Source of the DNA: Aldehydirespirator sp965261105
Lineage (GTDB): Bacteria > Actinomycetota > Acidimicrobiia > Acidimicrobiales > Aldehydirespiratoraceae
DNA length: 64,000 nt
NCBI GenBank assembly: GCA_965261105.1
Contig: CBDHCM010000006.1
Coordinates: 1,178,001 to 1,242,000, forward strand
Direction of reading: 5' to 3'
The notes beneath the pieces were generated by a model, which had not been told where the DNA came from, did not search any database, and was given only the letters and a program-made list of their open reading frames with translations. How positions within the stretch are numbered: position 1 is the stretch's first letter; each line of letters opens with the position of its first letter. This document shows, one piece after another, positions 9,154-16,489 of the stretch. The translations under genes and the position numbers were made by a program.

Positions 9154-9936
9154 CTATCGCTCACTGAATTGCAGGTTGAACAGGTCCACGGCCGTGCCTC
9201 CACTCACCACGACTGGACCACTAGGTCGACCCAGACGGATGTAGGCCTCTCGAAGGCTGAGACGCTTGCGCTTAGCTAGTTGATTGGCTGCGCGTGCCTG
9301 GACCGCAAACCGCATCACTTTCGGCATGTATTCGAAATCGTGCACCTCGAAACCAGCTACGAAGGACTGGATCGGGTACATGGCCCACGAAGGCTTACTG
9401 GCCTTCGCCTCGTTGCACGATCGGCAGGCACCGAGGAGATTCTCGTAGTCAGAGTTCCCTCCATAGGCGCGCGGCCACACGTGATCAAGCGTGAACGCTT
9501 GGTGGTCGTCCGCGGAGAAGTCCACCTCAGTCCCGCAGAGGTAGCAGTACGGCATTTCCCGCCTTGAGAAGGCCGCGACAGACTGTCGAACGGCGTCGTT
9601 GATGGACTCGCTCGCCGAGCGGATCGCCGGTAGCAGCCGTTCATGGACGTTGCCAGCCGATCTGTAGTGCACGACCATCGTGTCGATGATCACCTGCTTG
9701 ATCTCCGCTTCAGCGGCAGGGAGCCCATGGCGTCTAACGAGCGCATCTCCGGCCAAGATGAGACGCCGCGTCAATTGCAGGCTCACCATCTCCTGGAACG
9801 CCTCGACCCAGTCGCCGCCCCGATTCGACGCGAGTAGGGCGCTCCCGAGGCCGCTCCATCGTCGTCCTTGACCATCGAGATGATGGTCAAGGAGATAGCG
9901 GGCCAGATACTGACCGTTGGTCTCGTAGGGATGCAT
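9154..9936 (-). CDS. HNH endonuclease
   Basis: A 260-residue protein with a central HNH/zinc-ribbon nuclease domain: CYLCG (about residue 131), TLDHVWPRAYGG (about 149-160, catalytic His in DHVWPR) and NLLGACRSCNEAK (about 165-177). The two CxxC pairs would bind structural zinc and the DH-N-N core coordinates the catalytic metal. Residues 1-125 are helical and unassigned, perhaps a recognition domain; the C-terminal 80 residues have no recognisable domain. It is the first gene of the minus-strand island, 11 bp upstream of the third DGQHR gene. The ATG at 9936 is preceded by a 12-bp palindrome. Likely role: the nuclease arm of a modification-dependent or modification-sensitive restriction system (inference). 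Confidence 0.85.
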   Translation of the reverse strand: MHPYETNGQYLARYLLDHHLDGQGRRWSGLGSALLASNRGGDWVEAFQEMVSLQLTRRLILAGDALVRRHGLPAAEAEIKQVIIDTMVVHYRSAGNVHERLLPAIRSASESINDAVRQSVAAFSRREMPYCYLCGTEVDFSADDHQAFTLDHVWPRAYGGNSDYENLLGACRSCNEAKASKPSWAMYPIQSFVAGFEVHDFEYMPKVMRFAVQARAANQLAKRKRLSLREAYIRLGRPSGPVVVSGGTAVDLFNLQFSER

Positions 9937-9940
9937 AGCG

Positions 9941-9952
9941 ACTCTCGAGAGT
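9941..9952. promoter_or_regulatory. Perfect 12-bp palindrome upstream of the HNH gene
   Basis: ACTCTCGAGAGT is a perfect palindrome 4 bp upstream of the HNH start codon. It lies where an operator would block initiation of the island's first transcript. There is no direct evidence of a binding protein. Confidence 0.3.
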
Positions 9953-10050
9953 TATCGTGTGCCAGCCCGGACACACTCCGGCGTCTTCCCCGCCTCTGGT
10001 GCAGATCGTAGGTCACAAGCGGCGAGCGAAGCCAGGACGAGTGCCGTCAC
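9952..10050 (-). pseudogene. Stub of a toxin gene (VapC/PIN-like start) cut off at the island edge
   Basis: A GTG at 10050 overlaps the stop of the RHH antitoxin gene in the GTGA arrangement seen in the intact VapBC pair at 18138-18769. The predicted peptide begins MTALVLASLAACD, resembling the first beta-strand of PIN toxins, then runs into unrelated sequence and stops after 32 codons. A normal PIN toxin has about 130 residues and four conserved acidic positions, which are absent. I infer that insertion or deletion at the dpd-like island boundary removed the rest. It could instead be chance coding sequence after a solitary antitoxin. Confidence 0.4.
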
Positions 10051-10271
10051 TTGCCGAGCTTCTTGCGAGCGATGGCGAGTTCCTCTTCGGTGAACGCGCC
10101 GTGCAGGGCTTCGTACTCGGCTACGACCTCGCGGAGCCCGCGAGCCTTGAGGCGGCGGCGGGCAGCGTCCGCCAGCCACGCCGACGTTTTCTGTCCGTCC
10201 TCCTCGGCGGCCTCCCCGACTTCGGCGGCGAGATCCGGGGGAAGAGAGATGATCAAATGTCTTTTACGCAT
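10047..10271 (-). CDS. Ribbon-helix-helix antitoxin (VapB/CopG-like), orphaned
   Basis: A 74-residue protein starting MRKRHLIISLPPDLAAEV, typical of a RHH DNA-binding N-terminus, followed by a helical, charged C-terminus (EEELAIARKKLGK) that would wrap a toxin. AGGT lies 4 nt before the ATG at 10271; an ATG at 10283 is a poorer alternative. Antitoxins of this type repress their own operon and neutralise a PIN or MazF-like toxin. The overlapping downstream reading frame is only a 32-codon stub, so the antitoxin appears to have lost its partner. A long open frame continues upstream on the same strand opposite an epimerase gene; I regard it as non-coding. Confidence 0.7.
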   Translation of the reverse strand: MRKRHLIISLPPDLAAEVGEAAEEDGQKTSAWLADAARRRLKARGLREVVAEYEALHGAFTEEELAIARKKLGK

Positions 10272-10348
10272 GTTACCTAGCATATCGACATATATCCATC
10301 GTCCAACGTCGCGAATGCACCCTGCCCCCGGGACACCAACTCGCAGCG

Positions 10349-11266
10349 CTAGGCGAGTACGGCGGCCAGGCCGGTGGCGATATCGGGGTGGGCGAACGTG
10401 AAGCCGTTGTTCTTCAGCACGGTGGGCGCCACGCGGGCGCTGCTGTAGAGCAGGGCCTCGGTCAACTCGCGGCCCAGCTTGGCCCACAGGGCTGGCTTGG
10501 GGGTGGGCAGCAGCGCGGGCCGGCGAAGTGCTCGACCCAGCGCGGCGGTCAACTGCCGGTTGGTGACCGGCTCGGGGGCTGTGAGGTTGACCGGGCCATC
10601 CACGTCGGCGGTGATCAGCCACATCAGGGCCTCGACCTCGTCGTGCAGGGTGATCCAACTCATCCACTGGCGGCCGTTGCCGGTGCGCCCGCCGATGCCG
10701 AGCCTGAAGAAGGGCAGCATCTCTGCCAGGGCTCCACCGGATCGGCTGAGAACCACGCCGGTGCGGGGATGCGCCACCCGGATGCCCGCGGCCCGGGCCG
10801 GGTCGGCGGCTGTCTCCCAGTCTCGGCACACGTCGGCCAGGAAGTCGCTGCCCCGGCTCGAGGATTCGTCGAGGAACTCGTCGCCCTGGCTGCCGTAGTA
10901 GCCGATGGCCGAAGCCGACACCAGCACCTCCGGAGGCTCCGAGAGCCGGGCCAGCGCCTGGGCCAGCACGGCCGTTCCTCGGACGCGGCTCTCGGCAATG
11001 CGCGCCTTCTGGTCCGGCGACCAGCGCCGGGCCGCGATCGGCTCGCCGGCCAGGTGGACCACGGCGTCGAGCCCCTCCAGCCCTCCGGCGTCGAACTCCG
11101 GTGCGGTCGGATCCCACACCACCGCCGTCGACGGGTCCGACCCGCGGGAGGCCTGCGGCCTCACGATCCGCACGGCCTGGTGCCCTTCGTCCTCCAGGCG
11201 CTCGACCAGGGCCCGGCCGATGAGGCCGGTGGAGCCGGTGACCGCGACCCGCATTCGGTTTTCCAT
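10349..11266 (-). CDS. TIGR01777-family NAD(P)-binding epimerase (SDR39U1/YfcH-like)
   Basis: A 305-residue extended short-chain dehydrogenase. The Rossmann nucleotide-binding motif is VAVTGSTGLIG near the N-terminus, followed by AVVHLAGEPI and VSASAIGYYG, where the family's active-site region lies. A C-terminal DUF1731-like segment follows, with RRPALLPTPKPALWAKLG and LKNNGFTFAHPDIATGL. This family occurs widely as a housekeeping protein; its physiological substrate is not established. Length is normal. An internal ATG at 11254 gives MRVAVTG, the usual start of the family, and is preceded by GGAAA, so the true start may be there. It is convergent with nothing obvious and divergent from the LapA-like gene. 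Confidence 0.85.
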   Translation of the reverse strand: MENRMRVAVTGSTGLIGRALVERLEDEGHQAVRIVRPQASRGSDPSTAVVWDPTAPEFDAGGLEGLDAVVHLAGEPIAARRWSPDQKARIAESRVRGTAVLAQALARLSEPPEVLVSASAIGYYGSQGDEFLDESSSRGSDFLADVCRDWETAADPARAAGIRVAHPRTGVVLSRSGGALAEMLPFFRLGIGGRTGNGRQWMSWITLHDEVEALMWLITADVDGPVNLTAPEPVTNRQLTAALGRALRRPALLPTPKPALWAKLGRELTEALLYSSARVAPTVLKNNGFTFAHPDIATGLAAVLA

Positions 11267-11353
11267 GGCTGTGGTCTACCATCGCTGCGGAGTTCCGGGA
11301 CGCCCAGCGAGCCCAGACCGGTGGACACGCCCTCGAAGCGGGGAGCAAGCGCA

Positions 11354-11614
11354 ATGAACGAAGAGCCGAAGCCCTTAGAAGTCAAGCCAGACAAGAAGAA
11401 GCTGTCCATCCGGCCAGGACTGGTGGCGGCCGTGCTGCTGGTGGTGGGGCTGATCTTCTTCGTCGTTCAGAATGGCGACGACGTGGCCTTCGAGTGGCTG
11501 GGCCTCGACATGCACGGCCCTCTCTGGGTGGTGATCCTCGTGGCCGCGGTTGCGGGCGCCGTCGTCAGCGAGGTGTTCGGATTCATCCGGCGAAGGCGCC
11601 GTCGCCGCCGCTGA
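11354..11614 (+). CDS. LapA-domain (DUF1049-like) membrane protein
   Basis: An 86-residue protein with a lysine-rich N-terminus and two hydrophobic helices (about residues 22-41 and 56-75) separated by NGDDVAFEWLGLD. It ends in a run of arginines. The FFVVQNGDDVAFEWLG stretch is typical of LapA/DUF1049 proteins, which in other bacteria are linked to lipopolysaccharide assembly; the role in actinobacteria is unclear. The ATG at 11354 directly follows a weak GGGAGCAAG ribosome site. An upstream open frame exists but overlaps the divergent epimerase and is not credible. Confidence 0.7.
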   Translation: MNEEPKPLEVKPDKKKLSIRPGLVAAVLLVVGLIFFVVQNGDDVAFEWLGLDMHGPLWVVILVAAVAGAVVSEVFGFIRRRRRRRR

Positions 11615-11662
11615 TCCGATGGCATCCCGGCCGACTCCGTACCCGGCGGCGGGTTGCGCAGC

Positions 11663-11755
11663 GTGAGCACCCGAATGCTGATCATGACCGCGCTGCTGTG
11701 CGGTCTGGGCATCCTGCTGGCCTTCACCGTGCAGGTGCTCATAGGCGGGTTCTGA
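11663..11755 (+). CDS. Small single-span membrane peptide
   Basis: A 30-codon frame from GTG 11663 to TGA 11755 encodes an almost entirely hydrophobic peptide, MSTRMLIMTALLCGLGILL followed by AFTVQVLIGGF, with a positively charged N-terminus. It lies between the LapA-like gene and lpd on the same strand. The clean composition, a charged start followed by one helix, supports translation. No family was recognised. It could also be chance in GC-rich sequence. Confidence 0.4.
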   Translation: MSTRMLIMTALLCGLGILLAFTVQVLIGGF

Positions 11756-11800
11756 CAGTTTCATGTTCCGGTAGGGTCACCAGACAACCCGGGAGGCTCT

Positions 11801-13213
11801 GTGAGCGACGCAACCCACGACGTCATCGTCATCGGAGGGGGCCCCGGCGGCTACGCCGCGGCCCTGTACGGCGCGGGCTCCGGTCTCGATGTGGCGGTCG
11901 TGGAGCACTACAAAGTGGGGGGAACGTGCCTGCACGTGGGCTGCATCCCGGCCAAGGAGCTTCTCGAGGCGGCCTCGGTGTACCGCACCGTGGCCGGGGC
12001 CGCGGAGTTCGGCGTGACCGCCTCGGAGCCGGGAATCGACTGGTCGGCGGTGCTGGGCCGCAAGCAGCGGGTCATCGATCAGCTCACCGCGGGCCTTTCC
12101 GGGCTCCTGGGCCAGCGCAAGGTGACCGTCTACTCCGGCTCCGGCTCCCTCAGCGGGCCCGGGGCGGTTGAGGTGGTCCCCGACGGCAGTGAGCCCCCAA
12201 TGTCGGCGTCCGCCCCGTCGATCATCCTGGCCACGGGTTCGGCGCCCCGCACGATCGGCGGCTTCGAGGTGGACGGCCGCATCGTGGTGACCTCCGACGA
12301 GCTGTTCTTCCTGGAGCGACTGCCCGCGTCGGCGGCGGTCATCGGAGGGGGTGCCATAGGTTGCGAGTTCGCTTCGATGATGGGCGACCTGGGCGTGGAC
12401 GTGACCGTGTTGGAGGCGCTTCCCGCCATCCTCGCCGGGTGCGACACCGACGTCGCCAAGGTGGTGCGCCGCTCGTTCCGCAAACGGGGCATCGAGGTGC
12501 ACACCGGTGTGACGGTGCACGGCCATGAGCACCGTGCGGACGGCTCCGGCACCGTCGTCTCCTTCGGGGAGGGCAAGCAGGCCGACGTCGACCTGGTGGT
12601 GGTGGCGGTGGGGCGGCGGCCCCGCACTGCGGGCCTGGGGCTGGACGCCGCCGGAGTCGCGGTCGACGGTCGGGGATTCGTCGAGGTCGACACCCGATGC
12701 CGAACGACGGCGCCGTCGGTGTGGGCGGTGGGCGACGTGGTCGACACCCCGCAGCTCGCCCACACTGCCTTCGCCGAGGGCATGCTCGCCATCGCCGACA
12801 TCTGTGGCGAGGATCCCGAACCGCTCGACTATCACGGCACGCCCTGGTGCATCTACTGCCATCCCGAGGTGGCCTTCGCCGGGCACACGGAGCAGAGCGC
12901 GGCGGCCGCCGGATTCGAGGTGGTCACGTCGTCGCACCGGTACATGGGCAACGGCCGGGCTCAGATCCTGGGCGAGACCGACGGCCTGGTCAAGGTGATC
13001 GCCGAGAGGCGCTCCGATGGCACCGGCGGCCGCATCCTCGGGGTCCACATGGCCGGCCCATGGGTCACCGAACAGCTCGGGCAGGCCTATCTCGCGGTCA
13101 ACTGGGAGGCGACCGTCACCGACGTGGCCCGCCTGATCCAGCCCCATCCCACCATGAGCGAACTGTTCGGCGAGGCTGCCCTCTCCCTGACCGGGCGCTC
13201 GCTGCACGCCTGA
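11801..13213 (+). CDS. lpd: Dihydrolipoyl dehydrogenase (E3)
   Basis: A 470-residue flavoprotein that reoxidises dihydrolipoyl groups of 2-oxoacid dehydrogenase complexes with NAD+. Seen: the FAD-binding VIVIGGGPGGYAAA (residues 8-21), the redox-active disulfide GGTCLHVGCIPAKELL (Cys43 and Cys48), the NAD-binding AVIGGGAIGCEFASM (about 180-194), the second FAD motif VWAVGDVVD, and the C-terminal catalytic His in IQPHPTMSE. All are in normal positions and length is typical. The gene starts at GTG 11801. It is followed after 20 bp by the E2 subunit and then by the lipoate-attachment fusion gene, so the three form a lipoyl-dependent dehydrogenase operon. Confidence 0.95.
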   Translation: MSDATHDVIVIGGGPGGYAAALYGAGSGLDVAVVEHYKVGGTCLHVGCIPAKELLEAASVYRTVAGAAEFGVTASEPGIDWSAVLGRKQRVIDQLTAGLSGLLGQRKVTVYSGSGSLSGPGAVEVVPDGSEPPMSASAPSIILATGSAPRTIGGFEVDGRIVVTSDELFFLERLPASAAVIGGGAIGCEFASMMGDLGVDVTVLEALPAILAGCDTDVAKVVRRSFRKRGIEVHTGVTVHGHEHRADGSGTVVSFGEGKQADVDLVVVAVGRRPRTAGLGLDAAGVAVDGRGFVEVDTRCRTTAPSVWAVGDVVDTPQLAHTAFAEGMLAIADICGEDPEPLDYHGTPWCIYCHPEVAFAGHTEQSAAAAGFEVVTSSHRYMGNGRAQILGETDGLVKVIAERRSDGTGGRILGVHMAGPWVTEQLGQAYLAVNWEATVTDVARLIQPHPTMSELFGEAALSLTGRSLHA

Positions 13214-13233
13214 CTCCGCAAAGAAGGTACTCC

Positions 13234-14661
13234 ATGGTCGATGTGACGATGCCCCAGCTGGGAGAGACGGTCACCGAGGGAACCGTCACACGGTGGTTCA
13301 AGCAGGTGGGAGACGAGGTGGCCCTCGACGAGGCGCTGTTCGAGTTGTCCACCGACAAGGTCGACACCGAGGTTCCCTCGCCGGTGGCTGGGGTGCTCTC
13401 GGAGATCCTGGCCAACGAGGGAGACGTGGTGGAGGTGGGCCAGGTGCTGGCCCGCGTGGGCTCCGAAGCCGCCGCGCCGGCGTCCGCGCCCGCAGCGCCG
13501 GAGCCGCCACCGCCGCCCGCGGCCCCACCGCCACCCGCGGCCCCCGCGCCGCCGGCTCCCGCGTCGCCTGCCGCACCCGCTGCGTCGGAGATCTCCGAGT
13601 CGGTGGGCGCGGGAATGGTCCTGTCCCCGGTTGTGCGCCGGCTGATCGCGGAGAGCGGAATCGACCCGGCCACCATCGAAGGGACCGGGCTGGGGGGCCG
13701 CATAACCCGCTCCGATGCGGAACAGGCCATCCGGGCCCGGGGAGCAGCCGCCGCTGACGCCGCCGATGGCGCGCCTGCTGGCGCTGCCCCTGCTGAGGCT
13801 CCGCCGCCGCCAGAGCCGTCCCGCGCGCCTGCTGGCGCTGCCCCTGCTGAGGCTCCGCCGCCGCCAGAGCCGTCCCCCCCGACCGAATCGCCGAGACCCG
13901 CCCCCTCGCGGCGGTCGGCATCGGTGCCGGCGGTGGTGGTACGAAGCGGCGACAGCGTGGTGCCGCTCAACAGGATCCGGCGGCGAACCGCGGATCACAT
14001 GGTTATGTCCAAGCAGACGTCGCCCCATGTCCTCACCGCCATCGAGGTCGACTACGAGGGAGTGGAGATGGTCCGGCGGGCGTCGAAGCAGGCCTGGAAG
14101 GCGGAGGAGGGCTTCAGCCTCACCTACCTGCCGTTCATCGCTCGAGCGGTGGTGGATGCGTTGCGCGACTATCCGCACCTCAACGCCAGCTTCGGTGATG
14201 ACGAGTTGATAGTTCATGCCGGCGTCAACCTGGCCGTAGCGGTCGACATCGACTTCCAGGGGCTGTTGGCGCCGGTGATCCAGGGAGCGGAGGGCAAGCG
14301 CCTGCGCCAGATCGCGCGCGACATCGTTGATCTCGCCAACCGGGCCCGCAGCCGCAAGCTGTCGCCCGACGACCTGTCCGGGGGCACGTTCACGGTGACC
14401 AACGCCGGGCAGTACGGCACGATGATGCAGTTCCCGATCATCAACCAGCCCCAGGTCGCCATCCTCAGCACCGACGGGGTCACCCGCAAGCCGGTGGTGG
14501 TCACTGACAACTTCGGCAACGAGTCGATCGCCATCCACTCGGTGGGCGTGCTGGCCATGGCCTGGGACCACCGGGCCTTCGACGGCGCCTACGCGGCCGC
14601 GTTCCTGCACCAGGTCAAGGAGCTCATCGAGACCCGCGACTGGGAGGCGGAGATCCGCTGA
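13234..14661 (+). CDS. 2-oxoacid dehydrogenase E2 component (dihydrolipoamide acyltransferase)
   Basis: A 475-residue E2 protein with the usual order: lipoyl domain (residues 1-75; lipoylated Lys42 in STDKVDTEV), Pro/Ala-rich linker, peripheral-subunit-binding domain (SPVVRRLIAESGIDPATIEG, about 130-150), a second Pro/Ala linker, and the catalytic acyltransferase core ending in AMAWDHRAFDGA, which carries the active His and Asp. The second linker contains an exact 54-bp duplication. The start ATG 13234 follows AAAGAAGGT. The substrate class (2-oxoglutarate, pyruvate or branched-chain) cannot be settled; VTMPQLGETVTEG favours the SucB-like group of actinobacteria. It lies in an operon with lpd and the LipB-LipA gene, which would lipoylate it. 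Confidence 0.92.
   Translation: MVDVTMPQLGETVTEGTVTRWFKQVGDEVALDEALFELSTDKVDTEVPSPVAGVLSEILANEGDVVEVGQVLARVGSEAAAPASAPAAPEPPPPPAAPPPPAAPAPPAPASPAAPAASEISESVGAGMVLSPVVRRLIAESGIDPATIEGTGLGGRITRSDAEQAIRARGAAAADAADGAPAGAAPAEAPPPPEPSRAPAGAAPAEAPPPPEPSPPTESPRPAPSRRSASVPAVVVRSGDSVVPLNRIRRRTADHMVMSKQTSPHVLTAIEVDYEGVEMVRRASKQAWKAEEGFSLTYLPFIARAVVDALRDYPHLNASFGDDELIVHAGVNLAVAVDIDFQGLLAPVIQGAEGKRLRQIARDIVDLANRARSRKLSPDDLSGGTFTVTNAGQYGTMMQFPIINQPQVAILSTDGVTRKPVVVTDNFGNESIAIHSVGVLAMAWDHRAFDGAYAAAFLHQVKELIETRDWEAEIR
13771..13876 (+). repeat. Direct 54-bp duplication in the E2 linker
   Basis: Two adjacent, essentially identical 54-bp units, starting at 13771 and 13825, encode the same 18-residue Ala/Pro-rich segment (core APAGAAPAEAPPPPEPS). 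The frame is preserved, so the duplication simply lengthens the flexible linker between binding and catalytic domains. Confidence 0.85.
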
Positions 14662-16484
14662 GCGCGGCACCGGAGTCCTCCGCCGGCCCGACCCTTCGGA
14701 TCCGCTGGCTCGGCCGGGTTGCCTACGAGGACGCCTTGGCGCTCCAGCGCCGCCTCCACACCCACTCCGCCGACGATCACCTGCTGCTGCTGGAGCACCC
14801 CCATGTGGTGACGCTGGGCCGGCGCGGGCGGCGGGAGCACTTGTTGGTCGATGTCGAGGCGCTGGGCGGCTCGGTGGTGGAGACCGACCGGGGCGGCGAG
14901 GTGACCTACCACGGGCCGGGACAGCTGGTGGGCTATCCGATTCTCACCGTGCCGGGCCGGCGCGGGGGCGGGATGGCGGACACGGCGGCCTACGTGGACG
15001 GCGTGGAGCAGCTGTTGATCGACGTGCTGGCCGACCTGGGCCTCGCGGCCGGGCGCCTCGACCGCCACACCGGTGTGTGGGTCGAGCCCGAAGGGGTGCG
15101 GCCCCGCAAGATCGCGGCCATCGGGGTGAGGCTGTCTCGGGCCCGGTCCATGCACGGCTTCGCGCTCAACGCGGATCCCGACCTCGGCTGGTTCGACCGG
15201 ATCGTGCCCTGCGGGATCACCGGCCTGGGGGTCACGTCGCTCGCGGCCGAGGGGATCGACGTCTCGATGCGGGAGGTCGTGGACCTCGTGGCCCGGCGGG
15301 CCGCGGAGGTGTGGGCCCCCCACGGGCGTGTCGACCGGGCCGACGTGGCCTTCCGCACTGCGCCCGGCGACATGGCCCAGTTCACTCTCCAGGCCCACGC
15401 CGCAGCCATGCCGGTCGACGGCGCGGCAGCCCCCAGCGCCCCGGTCGGCGGCGCGGCAGCCCCCAGCGGCTCGAATGGCGCCGGCGCCCCGGTCGGCGGC
15501 GCCCCGGTCGGCGGCGCGCCGGTCGGCGACGGCGACGGTACTTCGCCGCGCCTGCTGGGCCGGATGGCGCAGGCCCGGCTGCAGGGCGGCGACGAGGCGG
15601 ACTCCGTGCCGTACCGGTCGCGCAAGCCCGAGTGGATGCGGGTCCCGCTCAACACCGGGCCCACGTTCCGCGAGATCCGATCGACGCTGCGCGACCTCGA
15701 CCTGGTGACCGTGTGCGAGGAGGCCGGCTGCCCCAACATCTCGGAGTGCTGGAACGACGGCACGGCCACCTTCATGATCCTGGGGGAGCGCTGCACCCGG
15801 GCCTGCGGCTTCTGTCTGGTCGACACCCGCCGGCCCGGACCGGTCGATCCAGCCGAGCCCCAGCGGGTGGCCGAGGCCGCGGCCCGCATGGGCCTGGACC
15901 ATGTGGTCGTGACGATGGTGGCCCGCGATGATCTGGCCGACGGAGGCGCGTCGGCAGTGGCCGAGGTGGTGGCCGCGGTGCGCCGCCGGCTTCCGGGCGC
16001 CCGGGTCGAGACCCTGATCAGCGACCTCGGCGGGGATCCCGACGCCCTGCAGCGGGTGTTCGATGCCCGACCCGACGTCTTGAACCACAACATCGAGACT
16101 GTGGCCCGCCTGCAGCGGGCCGTGCGCCCGTCGGCGGGATACGCCCGGAGCCTGTCGGTGCTGTCCCGGGCCAAGGCGGCCGGGCTGACCACCAAGTCGT
16201 CGATCATCGCGGGCATGGGCGAGACCCACGATGAGATGGTGCAGACCCTCGCGGATCTGCACGCGGCGGGAACCGACATCGTGACCGTCGGCCAGTACCT
16301 GCGGCCCAGCGCCCGCCACCTTCCGGTGGCGCGCTGGTGGCCGCCGGAGGCGTTCGACGACTGGAAGCGGACCGGCGAGGCGATGGGCATCAGCCATGTC
16401 GAGGCCTCGCCGCTGACCCGCTCCAGCTACCACGCCCGCGGGGCCGCCGACGCCGCGGCCTCCGCCGGCGCGGTCCGCGCCTAG
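14658..16484 (+). CDS. lipBA: Fusion of octanoyltransferase (LipB) and lipoyl synthase (LipA)
   Basis: One uninterrupted frame of about 608 residues encodes both steps of lipoyl-group synthesis. The LipB part (about 1-235) has RGGEVTYHGPGQLVGYPI, RKIAAIGVR (catalytic Lys about 151) and RIVPCGITG (acyl-thioester Cys about 185). An Ala/Gly/Pro linker of about 60 residues follows. The LipA part (about 310-600) has the auxiliary-cluster motif C353-x4-C358-x5-C364, the radical-SAM motif CTRACGFC (379-386) and the C-terminal RSSY serine. In most bacteria these are two genes. No ATG or GTG precedes the conserved start of LipB; the frame begins best at CTG 14658, overlapping the E2 stop as CTGA. A TTG at 14736 would delete the first conserved strand. 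The start is therefore uncertain. Confidence 0.9.
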   Translation: MSAAPESSAGPTLRIRWLGRVAYEDALALQRRLHTHSADDHLLLLEHPHVVTLGRRGRREHLLVDVEALGGSVVETDRGGEVTYHGPGQLVGYPILTVPGRRGGGMADTAAYVDGVEQLLIDVLADLGLAAGRLDRHTGVWVEPEGVRPRKIAAIGVRLSRARSMHGFALNADPDLGWFDRIVPCGITGLGVTSLAAEGIDVSMREVVDLVARRAAEVWAPHGRVDRADVAFRTAPGDMAQFTLQAHAAAMPVDGAAAPSAPVGGAAAPSGSNGAGAPVGGAPVGGAPVGDGDGTSPRLLGRMAQARLQGGDEADSVPYRSRKPEWMRVPLNTGPTFREIRSTLRDLDLVTVCEEAGCPNISECWNDGTATFMILGERCTRACGFCLVDTRRPGPVDPAEPQRVAEAAARMGLDHVVVTMVARDDLADGGASAVAEVVAAVRRRLPGARVETLISDLGGDPDALQRVFDARPDVLNHNIETVARLQRAVRPSAGYARSLSVLSRAKAAGLTTKSSIIAGMGETHDEMVQTLADLHAAGTDIVTVGQYLRPSARHLPVARWWPPEAFDDWKRTGEAMGISHVEASPLTRSSYHARGAADAAASAGAVRA

Positions 16485-16489
16485 GCTGA

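Noticed and set aside
10272..11354. Long minus-strand frame upstream of the RHH antitoxin
   Set aside because: It is on the same strand as, and in a shifted frame of, the epimerase gene, with Arg/Gly-rich nonsense composition. Only the last 74 codons make a credible protein.
12697..13233. Upstream extension of the E2 frame into lpd
   Set aside because: The region is fully used by Lpd in another frame; E2 homology begins exactly at ATG 13234.
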